Shown: piece after piece, positions 8,491-15,978 of the stretch | Layout: every line of letters starts with the position of its first letter | Numbering within the stretch: the stretch's first letter is position 1 | DNA from: Variovorax atrisoli 110B | Lineage (GTDB): Bacteria; Pseudomonadota; Gammaproteobacteria; Burkholderiales; Burkholderiaceae_C | Reading direction: 5' to 3' | Length of the DNA stretch: 64,000 bases | Assembly: GCF_000382045.1 (NCBI RefSeq) | Contig: NZ_KB907460.1 | Location: 144,757-208,756 of the forward strand | The notes under the pieces: generated by a model | The model's input: the letters and a program-made list of their open reading frames with translations, nothing else | What the model was told of the DNA's origin: nothing | Databases searched by the model: none | Program-made: the position numbers and the translations under genes

Positions 8491-9099
8491 ATGCTGTTGT
8501 ATCTGTTCGATCTCGCGGGCGTCGCCGTGTTCGCGATCAGCGGCGTGCTGGCCGCCGGACATGCGGGGCTCGACTGGCTGGGCGTTCTCGTGATCGCCTC
8601 CGTCACTGCCGTGGGCGGCGGCACCCTGCGCGACCTGCTGCTCGACCGCCATCCGGTGTTCTGGATACGAGACGTGCGCTATGTCTACGTGATCCTCGCG
8701 GCGACGGCGGCGGGCATCGCATGGGTGCACTTCATGCCACTGCCCGAGCATGCGCCGGCCTTGGCCGATGCGCTGGGGCTGGGGCTCTTCGCCATCACCG
8801 GGGCTCAGATCGCCGAGGAGCGGCGGCTGCCCGTGGTCATCGTGACGCTGGTCGGCACCATGACCGGCGCGGCCGGCGGGCTGGTGCGCGACGTGCTCAC
8901 CGCGCATGTCCCGCTGCTGCTGAGCAGCGGCATCTACGGCTCGGCCGCCATCGCGGGCATCGCCGCCTACCTGCTGCTCCAGGCGGCCGGCGTCGGCAGG
9001 CGCTGGGCCTTCCATGCGGGCGTGCTGGTGATCGTGGCGCTGCGCCTGGGCGGCATCTATGGCGGCTGGCATCTGCCGCTGCTGCGGCTGCCGGCCTAG
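8491..9099 (+). CDS. TRIC-type cation channel family membrane protein (YadS/YicG-like)
   Basis: The 202-residue protein has about seven hydrophobic segments and two internal repeats, each with the family motif: GGGTLRDLL at about residue 45 and GAAGGLVRDVL at about residue 130. These glycine/arginine motifs are the hallmark of the bacterial TRIC (formerly UPF0126) family, trimeric inner-membrane cation channels. ATG 8491 follows gagggag. Its length matches the family. It stands alone, convergent with the DHA2 exporter gene, and its neighbours do not indicate a role. Confidence 0.9.
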   Translation: MLLYLFDLAGVAVFAISGVLAAGHAGLDWLGVLVIASVTAVGGGTLRDLLLDRHPVFWIRDVRYVYVILAATAAGIAWVHFMPLPEHAPALADALGLGLFAITGAQIAEERRLPVVIVTLVGTMTGAAGGLVRDVLTAHVPLLLSSGIYGSAAIAGIAAYLLLQAAGVGRRWAFHAGVLVIVALRLGGIYGGWHLPLLRLPA

Positions 9100-9158
9100 A
9101 TCGATGACTCCTTCCTGCTTGTTCCGGCGGCACGGCCGTGGTGGCCGAGCCGCTTCGC

Positions 9159-10601
9159 TCAGGCCGCGGCGGCCCTTCCGGGGCTCCTGAGCAGGCTCAC
9201 CACGCTCCCCGCGAAAGCGGTCGATGCCGCCAGCGCGAGTCCCAGGTGGACGGCCGTGTGCGACGGCAGCAGCCCGAACAACAGGCTCATCGCGAGGCTT
9301 CCGAGCGTCAGCCCGGTGAGTCGCGCCGTTCCTTGCGCGCCGCCGGCCGCGCCGCTGCGTTCCTTGGGTGCGGACAGCAGCATGTTCTGGTTGTTGGGCG
9401 TCTGGAAGAGCCCGAAACCGAAGCCGGCGAGGCTGGTGAAGAGTGCGATCGGCAGTGCCGGGTTGCTGTGGATGGGCCACAGCGCGCACAGCGCCAGCCC
9501 GGTCGCGAGGAACGCGCTGCCCGCCGCGCAGAGCCATGCGGTGGGCACGCGTTGCGCGAGTCGCGCCGACAGCGGCGCTGCCAGCATCACCGCAAGGGGC
9601 CAGGGCGTCATCAGCAGGCCGGTGGCCGCGGTGCTCTGGCCGAGCTCGTGCTGGATGTAGAAGGGAAGTGCCACGTAGCTGGCCATCTGGCCGGTGAAGC
9701 AGCAGACCGAAGCGATGATCGAGATGCGGAAGGAGTGCACGCGCAGCAAGTCGAGCGGCACCAGCGGCGCCTTCCTGCTCGTCTCGCGTCGCACCAGCAG
9801 GACCATGGAAACCACCGCCACGCCGAGCAGTGCGCCGCCGTGCGTCAGGCTCGACGGCAGCCGGTCGCTTCCGAGCACGAAGGTGGCGAACATCACCGCG
9901 TTGAGCGCGATGCTCCAGAGATCGATGCGGTCGCTCGTCGATGCCGGGCGCGGCAGCTTCGTGCATGCGAGCAGCACGAGGATGCCGATCGGCAGGTTCA
10001 CCGCGAAGAGCCACGGCCAGCTGGCGGTCGAGAGGATGAAGGCGCCGATGGAAGGCCCCGCCGCGGTGGCGCCCGCGATCGAGAGCGCGTTCCAGCCGAT
10101 GGCGCGCGCCAGCAGCCGGCGCGGATAGGTGAAGCGCAGCAGCGCCAGGCCGAGCGGCATCACCGCGGCGGCGCCCAGACCCTGCAGGCAACGCGCGGCC
10201 ACCAGCCACGGCAATGACGGAGAAAGCGCGCACAGCACCGACGCGGCGGTGAACAGCGCGATGCCGCCCGCGAACACGCGGTGATAGCCCAGCCGCGCGC
10301 CGATGGCCGAGGCAGGCAGCAGGAACATGACGACCGCGAGCTGATAGGCCGTGATGATCCAGACCGCATCGGCAGCCGTCGCGTTCAACTGCCCGGAGAT
10401 GGTCGGCAGCGCGACGTTGGCGATCGCGCCGTCGAGCACCACGAGGGCGCCCGCGCCGAGGATCGCGGCGGCGGCTGCGATGCGCCGAGGCATCGGCAGG
10501 CCATCGGCATCGTTCGCTGCCTCGGGCGCAGCGGCGCGGGGGCCGGGGGCAGACGAGTCGGAGGAGGAAGTAGGGGAATGGATCGGGGGTGAAAGCAGCA
10601 T
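9159..10601 (-). CDS. DHA2-family MFS drug exporter (14 TM)
   Basis: The 480-residue protein has about 14 hydrophobic segments after a 45-residue Ser/Pro-rich cytoplasmic tail. TM1 contains LDGAIANVALPTI, the DHA2 motif D1 (LDxTxVNVALP), slightly altered. The loop between TM2 and TM3 carries GARLGYHRVF (motif A), and RCLQGLGAAAVMPLGLALL matches motif B. Such proteins export toxic organic compounds using the proton gradient. The nearest start with the expected N-terminal tail is ATG 10601; a longer upstream extension runs into the divergent regulator. It is divergent from a LysR gene 144 bases away, which probably controls it in response to a substrate. Confidence 0.9.
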   Translation of the reverse strand: MLLSPPIHSPTSSSDSSAPGPRAAAPEAANDADGLPMPRRIAAAAAILGAGALVVLDGAIANVALPTISGQLNATAADAVWIITAYQLAVVMFLLPASAIGARLGYHRVFAGGIALFTAASVLCALSPSLPWLVAARCLQGLGAAAVMPLGLALLRFTYPRRLLARAIGWNALSIAGATAAGPSIGAFILSTASWPWLFAVNLPIGILVLLACTKLPRPASTSDRIDLWSIALNAVMFATFVLGSDRLPSSLTHGGALLGVAVVSMVLLVRRETSRKAPLVPLDLLRVHSFRISIIASVCCFTGQMASYVALPFYIQHELGQSTAATGLLMTPWPLAVMLAAPLSARLAQRVPTAWLCAAGSAFLATGLALCALWPIHSNPALPIALFTSLAGFGFGLFQTPNNQNMLLSAPKERSGAAGGAQGTARLTGLTLGSLAMSLLFGLLPSHTAVHLGLALAASTAFAGSVVSLLRSPGRAAAA

Positions 10602-10684
10602 GGGAGTGGCCTTGTGGAGTGAAGACGCTCGATTGCGTGAATCCAGAATAGGACGCGGCGCAGCACCGGCCCAGAGCGCGGGAC

Positions 10685-10725
10685 GCAGGTTGTTCCTGCA
10701 TGCGGCGCCTGTTCCCGCACGCGGC
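10685..10725. promoter_or_regulatory. Candidate LysR operator between DHA2 exporter and lysR
   Basis: A perfect dyad gcagg-N5-cctgc lies at 10685-10699. It overlaps two direct copies, 19 bases apart and identical at 14 of 16 positions (10691-10706 and 10710-10725, beginning tgttcc). The site is 20-60 bases before the LysR ATG and upstream of the exporter, the usual place for an auto-repressor/activator site. Confidence 0.5.
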
Positions 10726-10745
10726 GGCTGTGCTAGCGTCCGGTC

Positions 10746-11678
10746 ATGCCGGACGCCGACCTCAACCTGCTGACCGCGCTCGACGCGCTGCTTTCCGAAG
10801 GCAATGTGGCGAAGGCCGCCGAGCGCATGGGGCTGAGCGAATCGGCCATGAGCCGCACGCTGGCGCGGCTGCGCGAGGCCACGGGCGACCAGCTCCTGGT
10901 GCGCGCAGGACGCGGCATGGTGCCGACGCCGCACGCCCTGGCACTGCGCGAGCGCGTGAGGGACCTGGTGCAGGACTCGCACGCGGTGCTCCAGCCCGCC
11001 GATGCGGCCATGGACCCGCGCACGCTCCAGCGCCTTTTCACCATACGGGCCAACGACGGATTCATCGAAGCCTTCGCGCACGTGCTCGTGGCCCGTGTCG
11101 CGAAGGAGGCGCCCGGCGTCCGCCTGCGCTTCGCGCCCAAGCCCGACAAGGACGTGCGTCCGCTGCGCGAAGGACTGATCGATCTGGATGTGGGCGTGCT
11201 GAGCGATTCGGCGGGGCCGGAAGTGCGCGTGCAGGCGCTCTACCGGGACCGGTTCGTCGCCGCGGTGCGCGAGGGCCATCCGCTGCTGGCCGAAGCCGCG
11301 ATCACGCCCGAGCGCTACGCCGCATGCGACCACGTGATCACTTCACGCCATGGCCGCAAGGAAGGACCGGCGGACGTGGCTCTGGCGGCGATGGGATTGA
11401 AGCGCAACGTCGCCGTCACGGTGCCCAGCTTCGGTTCTGCCCTGTCGATCGCGGCTGCGACCGATCTCGTGGCGCTGATACCGGCCTCGTACTTCGAACG
11501 CCTGAGGGCGCAGAGCACGCTGCGCTCTTTTCCGCTGCCCATGCCCACCGACCGGATCACCATCTCGCAGATGTGGCATCCGCGCATGGATCGCGATCCC
11601 GCGCACAGGTGGCTGCGCGGCATGGTGCTGGAGCTGTGCCGGAATCTGACGGGGGACGAGGGCCCGCCCGCTCGCTGA
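10746..11678 (+). CDS. LysR-family transcriptional regulator
   Basis: The 310-residue protein has a winged helix-turn-helix at residues 1-65 (LDALLSEGNVAKAAERMGLSESAMSRTL reads as helix-turn-helix; recognition helix ESAMSRTLARLRE) followed by a LysR substrate-binding domain at about 90-300. The DLNLLTALDALL opening places it in the NodD/TdcA-like branch. It is divergent from the DHA2 exporter gene with a shared 144-base promoter region containing a dyad and direct repeats, so the exporter is its most likely target. The inducer cannot be read from the sequence. Confidence 0.9.
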   Translation: MPDADLNLLTALDALLSEGNVAKAAERMGLSESAMSRTLARLREATGDQLLVRAGRGMVPTPHALALRERVRDLVQDSHAVLQPADAAMDPRTLQRLFTIRANDGFIEAFAHVLVARVAKEAPGVRLRFAPKPDKDVRPLREGLIDLDVGVLSDSAGPEVRVQALYRDRFVAAVREGHPLLAEAAITPERYAACDHVITSRHGRKEGPADVALAAMGLKRNVAVTVPSFGSALSIAAATDLVALIPASYFERLRAQSTLRSFPLPMPTDRITISQMWHPRMDRDPAHRWLRGMVLELCRNLTGDEGPPAR

Positions 11679-11796
11679 CAGGAGCTGGCGAATGGTTTCT
11701 TCGTATCTTTCCTGATGTTTCGCTGACTCCGTAACCGTCGGGTAAAGGTCGCAGAGTGGCGCCTGGGGCGGGCGCTTCGCCGTCAAAATATCGTGT

Positions 11797-12837
11797 ATGC
11801 AATCTCTGATCGAACAACTCTCCGACTCGGTGGCTTCGGCCAGGACGCTGGAAGACCTGACGCGTCCGATGCTCGAGATGCTCGGCGCGGTGACCGGGCT
11901 GGAATCGACCTATCTCACCACCATCGACCTCGACAAGGGCCAGCAGCACATCCTCTTCTCGCGCAACGCGAGGCAGCTGAGCATTCCCGAGGGGCTCACC
12001 GTGCCCTGGGCCGACACGCTGTGCAAGCGGGCCATGGAAGAAGGGCGCACCTACACCGGCGACGTCGCCAGCTGCTGGGGCGATTCCGGTGCGGCCAGGG
12101 AGCTCGGCATCCAGACGTACGTGAGCACGCCGGTCAAGACCGAGAGCGGCGACCTGTTCGGCACGTTGTGCGCCGCGAGCTCCGAGCAGCAGTCCCTGCC
12201 GCCGCATGCCGAGCCCGTGCTGCAGCTGTTCGCGCGTCTCATCGGACAGCAGGTGGAGCGCGAGCTGCTCTACAGGAAGCTCGAGAAGGCGCACGCAGAG
12301 GTCGTCACGCTGGCTTCCACCGACGCGCTCACCGGCCTGCCGAACCGCCGAACGCTCATCGACGGGCTGCGCCGGATGATGGCCCAGGGCGAGCGCGACG
12401 GCACCAGCGTGCTGGTCGGCTTCATCGACATGGACGGGTTCAAGAAGATCAACGACACGCACGGCCACGACGTAGGCGACGAGTTCCTCGTCGCCATGGC
12501 CGCTCGTCTGTCGGCGTCGATGCGCGCAGGCGACATGCTGGCGCGCAACGGCGGCGACGAGTTCGTGGCGATCGGTGCCGGCCCTGCCTTCGGAGAGTCG
12601 CCCGATGCGGCGGCTCGCTCGCTCGCCGACCGGTTGAGCGAAAGCACCATCGGCGAGCTGCGGCTTCCGGGCGCCGTGCTCGACTATCGCGGCGCGAGCG
12701 TCGGCGTGGTGGCCGTCGATCCGCGCAGCACCTCGGCCGCGGATGCGTTGCGGCTGGCCGACGAGGCCATGTACGCCGTCAAGCGGAAGCGCTACGCGGT
12801 CGCCGGCGCGGGCAGCCGCGAAATGGCCGCGGCCTGA
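11797..12837 (+). CDS. GAF-GGDEF diguanylate cyclase, active-site intact
   Basis: The 346-residue cytoplasmic protein has a GAF domain at about residues 15-155 and a GGDEF domain at about 175-340. The catalytic NGGDEF motif is intact at about residue 251, and the feedback I-site RAGD (RxxD) lies five residues before it. DALTGLPNRR and DMDGFKKINDTHGHDVGDE match substrate and metal loops. It should make c-di-GMP from two GTP under control of a ligand or redox signal sensed by GAF. No membrane segment is seen. It lies only 4 kb from the fibre operon headed by a degenerate EAL protein, but no direct link is visible. Confidence 0.93.
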   Translation: MQSLIEQLSDSVASARTLEDLTRPMLEMLGAVTGLESTYLTTIDLDKGQQHILFSRNARQLSIPEGLTVPWADTLCKRAMEEGRTYTGDVASCWGDSGAARELGIQTYVSTPVKTESGDLFGTLCAASSEQQSLPPHAEPVLQLFARLIGQQVERELLYRKLEKAHAEVVTLASTDALTGLPNRRTLIDGLRRMMAQGERDGTSVLVGFIDMDGFKKINDTHGHDVGDEFLVAMAARLSASMRAGDMLARNGGDEFVAIGAGPAFGESPDAAARSLADRLSESTIGELRLPGAVLDYRGASVGVVAVDPRSTSAADALRLADEAMYAVKRKRYAVAGAGSREMAAA

Positions 12838-12855
12838 GCGGCTGCGCGCTCCGGC

Positions 12856-13290
12856 TCATCGAGCGCCGCGGTCCCGCAGCACCGTCTTCCCGGTGCGGGG
12901 ATCGGTCAGCGTCACGTTCTCCAGCGCCTTGATCCTCCACGCGCCGGCCTGGCGCGTCAGCACGGCAAGGATCAGCGTATCGACGACGTGCGGCCCTGCC
13001 GGATGCGCCGCGCCGGCGGCGAGGCGGCTCCAGAAGTGCGTGACCGCCGCGTCTTCGCCCAGGGCCACGACGTCGATCAACTCGTTCTCCAGCGTCGAAT
13101 CGCTGTAGATGCTCGCGTGGATGGGGGCGTGCATGGCGACGATCTCCTCGACGCCGCGCACGTAGTGCCCGAAGCGGTTCACGAAGGTCGCGTCCGCGTG
13201 GAACAGCGCGCCGAGGGCCTGCATGTCGTGGGCGTTCCATGCAGCCTGGAAGGCGCCGGGAATGTCTTCGGGAAGGCTTGGATGGGGCAT
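12856..13290 (-). CDS. SnoaL/DUF4440-like (NTF2 fold) protein
   Basis: The 144-residue protein matches the SgcJ/EcaC-type NTF2-like pattern: an N-terminal helix (PGAFQAAWNAHDMQALGALFHADATFVN), a GVEEIVAMHAPIHASIY segment and curved strands ending in WRIKALENVTLTD. Members are small hydrolases, isomerases or ligand binders. ATG 13290 is preceded by gaggaagacgag. It is convergent with the GGDEF gene, from which 18 bases separate it. The substrate is unknown. Confidence 0.8.
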   Translation of the reverse strand: MPHPSLPEDIPGAFQAAWNAHDMQALGALFHADATFVNRFGHYVRGVEEIVAMHAPIHASIYSDSTLENELIDVVALGEDAAVTHFWSRLAAGAAHPAGPHVVDTLILAVLTRQAGAWRIKALENVTLTDPRTGKTVLRDRGAR

Positions 13291-13435
13291 GGTGATCTCG
13301 TCTTCCTCGTGCAGCTTGCGCCGCGATCTACAGCGATCGACAGCGGCTTCGCAACGACCCCTGCCGCCGTTGCGGTCGAACCTGGCCGATAGCGGCCGAT
13401 AGCGGCCTTTCATGCTGTGCGGACGTTGGGACGAA

Positions 13436-13792
13436 TCAGGCCCTGAACCAGATCCTGAGCGTCACATACAGCGCGTACACCAGCGCCGCCAACATCCACG
13501 CAATGAAGAACACGTTGGCCCAGAACTCGCCGGGGTTGGCCGCGAGCGTGTAGATCTGTCCCGAGCAGGCCTTGCCCACGCATGGCACTTCGCGGCGGAC
13601 CAGTGCGCGCAGCATGTAGAAGAGGAGGTAGCAGGAGATGCCGCCCGCCATCAGGAAGCCCACAGGGCCGACGATTCCCTTGGTGAGCTCGTCGTTCTCG
13701 TCGCGCGGCCCCTTGCGCAGCAGCTTCTGCCCGAACCTGTACCAGGCGAATCCGAGAAGCAGCATCAGCGAGTAGTAGAGGAAGTCGCGCAT
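13436..13792 (-). CDS. Small inner-membrane protein of unknown function
   Basis: The 118-residue protein has three likely membrane segments (residues 5-22, about 42-64 and 88-115). A loop with two close cysteines (PCVGKACSG) lies between the second and third. The charged region RKGPRDENDELTKG follows the first segment. I do not recognise a family. The loop cysteines could form a disulfide or bind metal if periplasmic. It is transcribed alone, away from the DUF1295 gene. Confidence 0.65.
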   Translation of the reverse strand: MRDFLYYSLMLLLGFAWYRFGQKLLRKGPRDENDELTKGIVGPVGFLMAGGISCYLLFYMLRALVRREVPCVGKACSGQIYTLAANPGEFWANVFFIAWMLAALVYALYVTLRIWFRA

Positions 13793-13948
13793 GTCTTGCG
13801 GGCAGAGGAGGGATGCGGCCGGTCGAGGCGCCGGGTGGTGGCCGACTTTAGCTCAGGCGGGCATGATCCAAAAGCCGGGCCGGCGCGTATCGCAAGCGAT
13901 GGGAGCGCGCCATCCGGCGCATGCCCGACGAGGAAAAAAGAAACGCAT

Positions 13949-14074
13949 ATGCCGAAGGACATCGCATCCGCCCACGACATGGTCCGCCAGCGCGCCCGTG
14001 GGTTGCGTCAGGGCCGCAGCGCCGAGCGGCGGCAGGATCTGGCCGACTGCATCGAGGCGTCGGACCGCGCATGA
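13949..14074 (+). CDS. 41-residue basic protein coupled to DUF1295 gene
   Basis: A short open frame starting at ATG 13949 (aggaaaaaag upstream) ends in TGA that overlaps the ATG of the next gene (ATGA at 14071). The product is highly charged and Arg-rich (VRQRARGLRQGRSAERRQ) with no membrane segment. Overlap and ribosome site suggest it is translated, either as a real small protein or as a leader that couples translation. It has no recognised family. Confidence 0.5.
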   Translation: MPKDIASAHDMVRQRARGLRQGRSAERRQDLADCIEASDRA

Positions 14075-14877
14075 CCGGCAGCCTCACCACCGTCGCGCTC
14101 GCGGGCCTTGCCTGGACCGCCTCGCTCGCGCTTGCCACCTGGGCCGTGAGCCTCGTGCGGCACGATGCGAGCCTCGTCGACCGCGTATGGGCGATCCTGA
14201 TCGCAGGCGCGGGGCTCGTGTACCTCGCGCTGCTGCCGGCGCCGCAGACCGCGCGCGGGTTGTGCATGGCGCTGATCGGCAGCGCGTGGGCGCTTCGGCT
14301 TTGCATCTACATCACCTGGCGCAACTGGGGGCACGGCGAAGACCGCCGCTACCAGGCGATCCGCGCGCGCAACCAGCCCAACTTCGGTTTCAAGAGCCTG
14401 TACCTGGTGTTCGCGCTGCAGGCGGTGCTCGCCTGGATCGTGTCGGCGCCTTTCCTGCCGGGCATGGCGGCCGAACGGCCGCTGGGCCTGCTCGATGCGC
14501 TCGGTGCTGCGCTGGGGCTGTTCGGCTTCGTCTTCGAAGCCTTGGGCGACGCGCAGATGGCGCGCTTCAAGGCCGACCCCGCGAACCGGGGCCAGGTGAT
14601 GGACCGCGGCCTGTGGCGCTACACGCGGCACCCCAACTACTTCGGCGAGGCCTGCGTGTGGTGGGGCATCTGGCTCATGGCCATCGGCGGCGCGGGGTGG
14701 AGCGGGGCGTGGAGCATCGTGTCGCCGCTGCTCATGACCTGGCTGCTGCTGAAGGTCTCGGGCGTGCGCATGCTCGAAAGCGACATCGGCGAGCGCCGCC
14801 CGGCCTATCGCGACTACATCGAGCGCACCAATGCCTTCGTGCCGGGACCGGTGCGCGCCGCTCGGCTGAAGCCCTAG
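14071..14877 (+). CDS. DUF1295 membrane protein (steroid 5-alpha-reductase-like)
   Basis: The 268-residue polytopic protein has about six or seven membrane segments. Its C-terminal half carries the 5-alpha-reductase/ICMT-like signature: GLWRYTRHPNYFGEACVWWG at about residue 182, then GVRMLESDIGERRPAYRDYIERTNAFVP. Related enzymes reduce enone double bonds or methylate with a membrane-buried active site; the natural substrate of bacterial DUF1295 proteins is unclear. The start overlaps the 41-residue gene. The alpha/beta hydrolase gene follows after 40 bases and may be co-transcribed. Confidence 0.88.
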   Translation: MTGSLTTVALAGLAWTASLALATWAVSLVRHDASLVDRVWAILIAGAGLVYLALLPAPQTARGLCMALIGSAWALRLCIYITWRNWGHGEDRRYQAIRARNQPNFGFKSLYLVFALQAVLAWIVSAPFLPGMAAERPLGLLDALGAALGLFGFVFEALGDAQMARFKADPANRGQVMDRGLWRYTRHPNYFGEACVWWGIWLMAIGGAGWSGAWSIVSPLLMTWLLLKVSGVRMLESDIGERRPAYRDYIERTNAFVPGPVRAARLKP

Positions 14878-14917
14878 CCGGTGGCCCTGGCGGCCCGGCG
14901 GTGGCACGATTGCCGCG

Positions 14918-15952
14918 GTGAAGCCTTCGTCCAACAGATCTTCCGCGGCAGCGATGCGTATCGTCCTCTGGAGCACGGCATTCCTCGCGCTGGTCGTCCT
15001 TGCGGGCGTGGCGTACGAGCAGCTCGGCCGCTACCGGGCGCAGCGCGACTTTCCCGCGCCGGGAACGATGGTCGACGTCGGCGGCGGGCGCCGGATCCAG
15101 CTCGACTGCCGCGGCTCCGGCTCGCCCACCGTCGTGTTCGAGGCCGGGCTGAGCGTCGATGGCTCGCTGAGCTGGTCGGCGGTGCAGCCGGCCGTGGCGG
15201 CGCGCACGCGCGCGTGCGCCTACAGCCGCGCCGGGCTGATGTGGAGCGATCCGTCGAATGCGCCGATCAGCGCGAGGCAGGTGGCGAGCGATCTGCACGA
15301 GGCGCTCACCCGTGCGGGCGAGCGCGGGCCCTTCGTGCTCGTGGGCCAGTCGCTCGGCGGCCTCTTCGCGACGACCTTCGCGCATCGCTTCGGCAATGAG
15401 GTGGCGGGGCTGGTGCTCGTGGACCCGTCGCACCCCGACCAGGTGGCGCGCGTCGCGGCCTACATGAAGGAGACCCGCTCGCTGCGCTCGCGCATCGCGG
15501 TGTCGCTTTCCTGGAGCGGCCTGCTGAGGGCGATGGCGCCGAGGCTGCTGCCCAGGGCGCCGAACCAGAGCGAGCACGATGCGCAGGCGATACGGGCCTA
15601 CGCACCGAAATCCATGGTCACCCAGATGGCGGAGGGCGACGCGACCGACGCGATGCTCGCCGAGGCCGGCGCCTTCCGCGACCTGGGCAGCCGTCCGCTG
15701 GTGGTGCTCACCGCGATGGCGCCGTACACGCAAGAAGAGCTTCGCGGAATGAAGATCACGCCCGAGCAGGGCCGCGAGGTGCTCGCCATCTGGCAGCAGC
15801 TTCACGTCGAGGAGGCGGCGTGGTCTTCGCGCGGCAGGCACCTGTCGCTGCCGAAGTCCAGCCACGACATCCAGTTCGACGATCCGGCCGCGGTGACCGA
15901 GGCGGTGCTTTCGGTGGTCGACACGGTCCGCGCGGAAGGCGGCAGGCGCTAG
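14918..15952 (+). CDS. Membrane-anchored alpha/beta hydrolase
   Basis: The 344-residue protein has one N-terminal hydrophobic segment (residues 14-32, LWSTAFLALVVLAGVAYEQ) that should anchor or secrete it, then an alpha/beta-hydrolase fold. The nucleophile elbow is GQSLGG (Ser145); VLVDPSHPDQ supplies a possible acid, and the late SSHDIQFDDP supplies the catalytic His. The reading starts at GTG 14918; an in-frame ATG at 14954 would give a shorter leader and is equally possible since neither has a clear ribosome site. It lies 40 bases after the DUF1295 gene and is convergent with the autotransporter gene. The substrate is unknown. Confidence 0.85.
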   Translation: MKPSSNRSSAAAMRIVLWSTAFLALVVLAGVAYEQLGRYRAQRDFPAPGTMVDVGGGRRIQLDCRGSGSPTVVFEAGLSVDGSLSWSAVQPAVAARTRACAYSRAGLMWSDPSNAPISARQVASDLHEALTRAGERGPFVLVGQSLGGLFATTFAHRFGNEVAGLVLVDPSHPDQVARVAAYMKETRSLRSRIAVSLSWSGLLRAMAPRLLPRAPNQSEHDAQAIRAYAPKSMVTQMAEGDATDAMLAEAGAFRDLGSRPLVVLTAMAPYTQEELRGMKITPEQGREVLAIWQQLHVEEAAWSSRGRHLSLPKSSHDIQFDDPAAVTEAVLSVVDTVRAEGGRR

Positions 15953-15978
15953 CTGGCAGCCTCGCTTGGTGGCAGCCG

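Noticed and set aside
13380..13404. Duplicated ggccgatagc unit upstream of the NTF2-like gene
   Set aside because: Only two short adjacent copies; likely a chance or slippage duplication with no regulatory symmetry.
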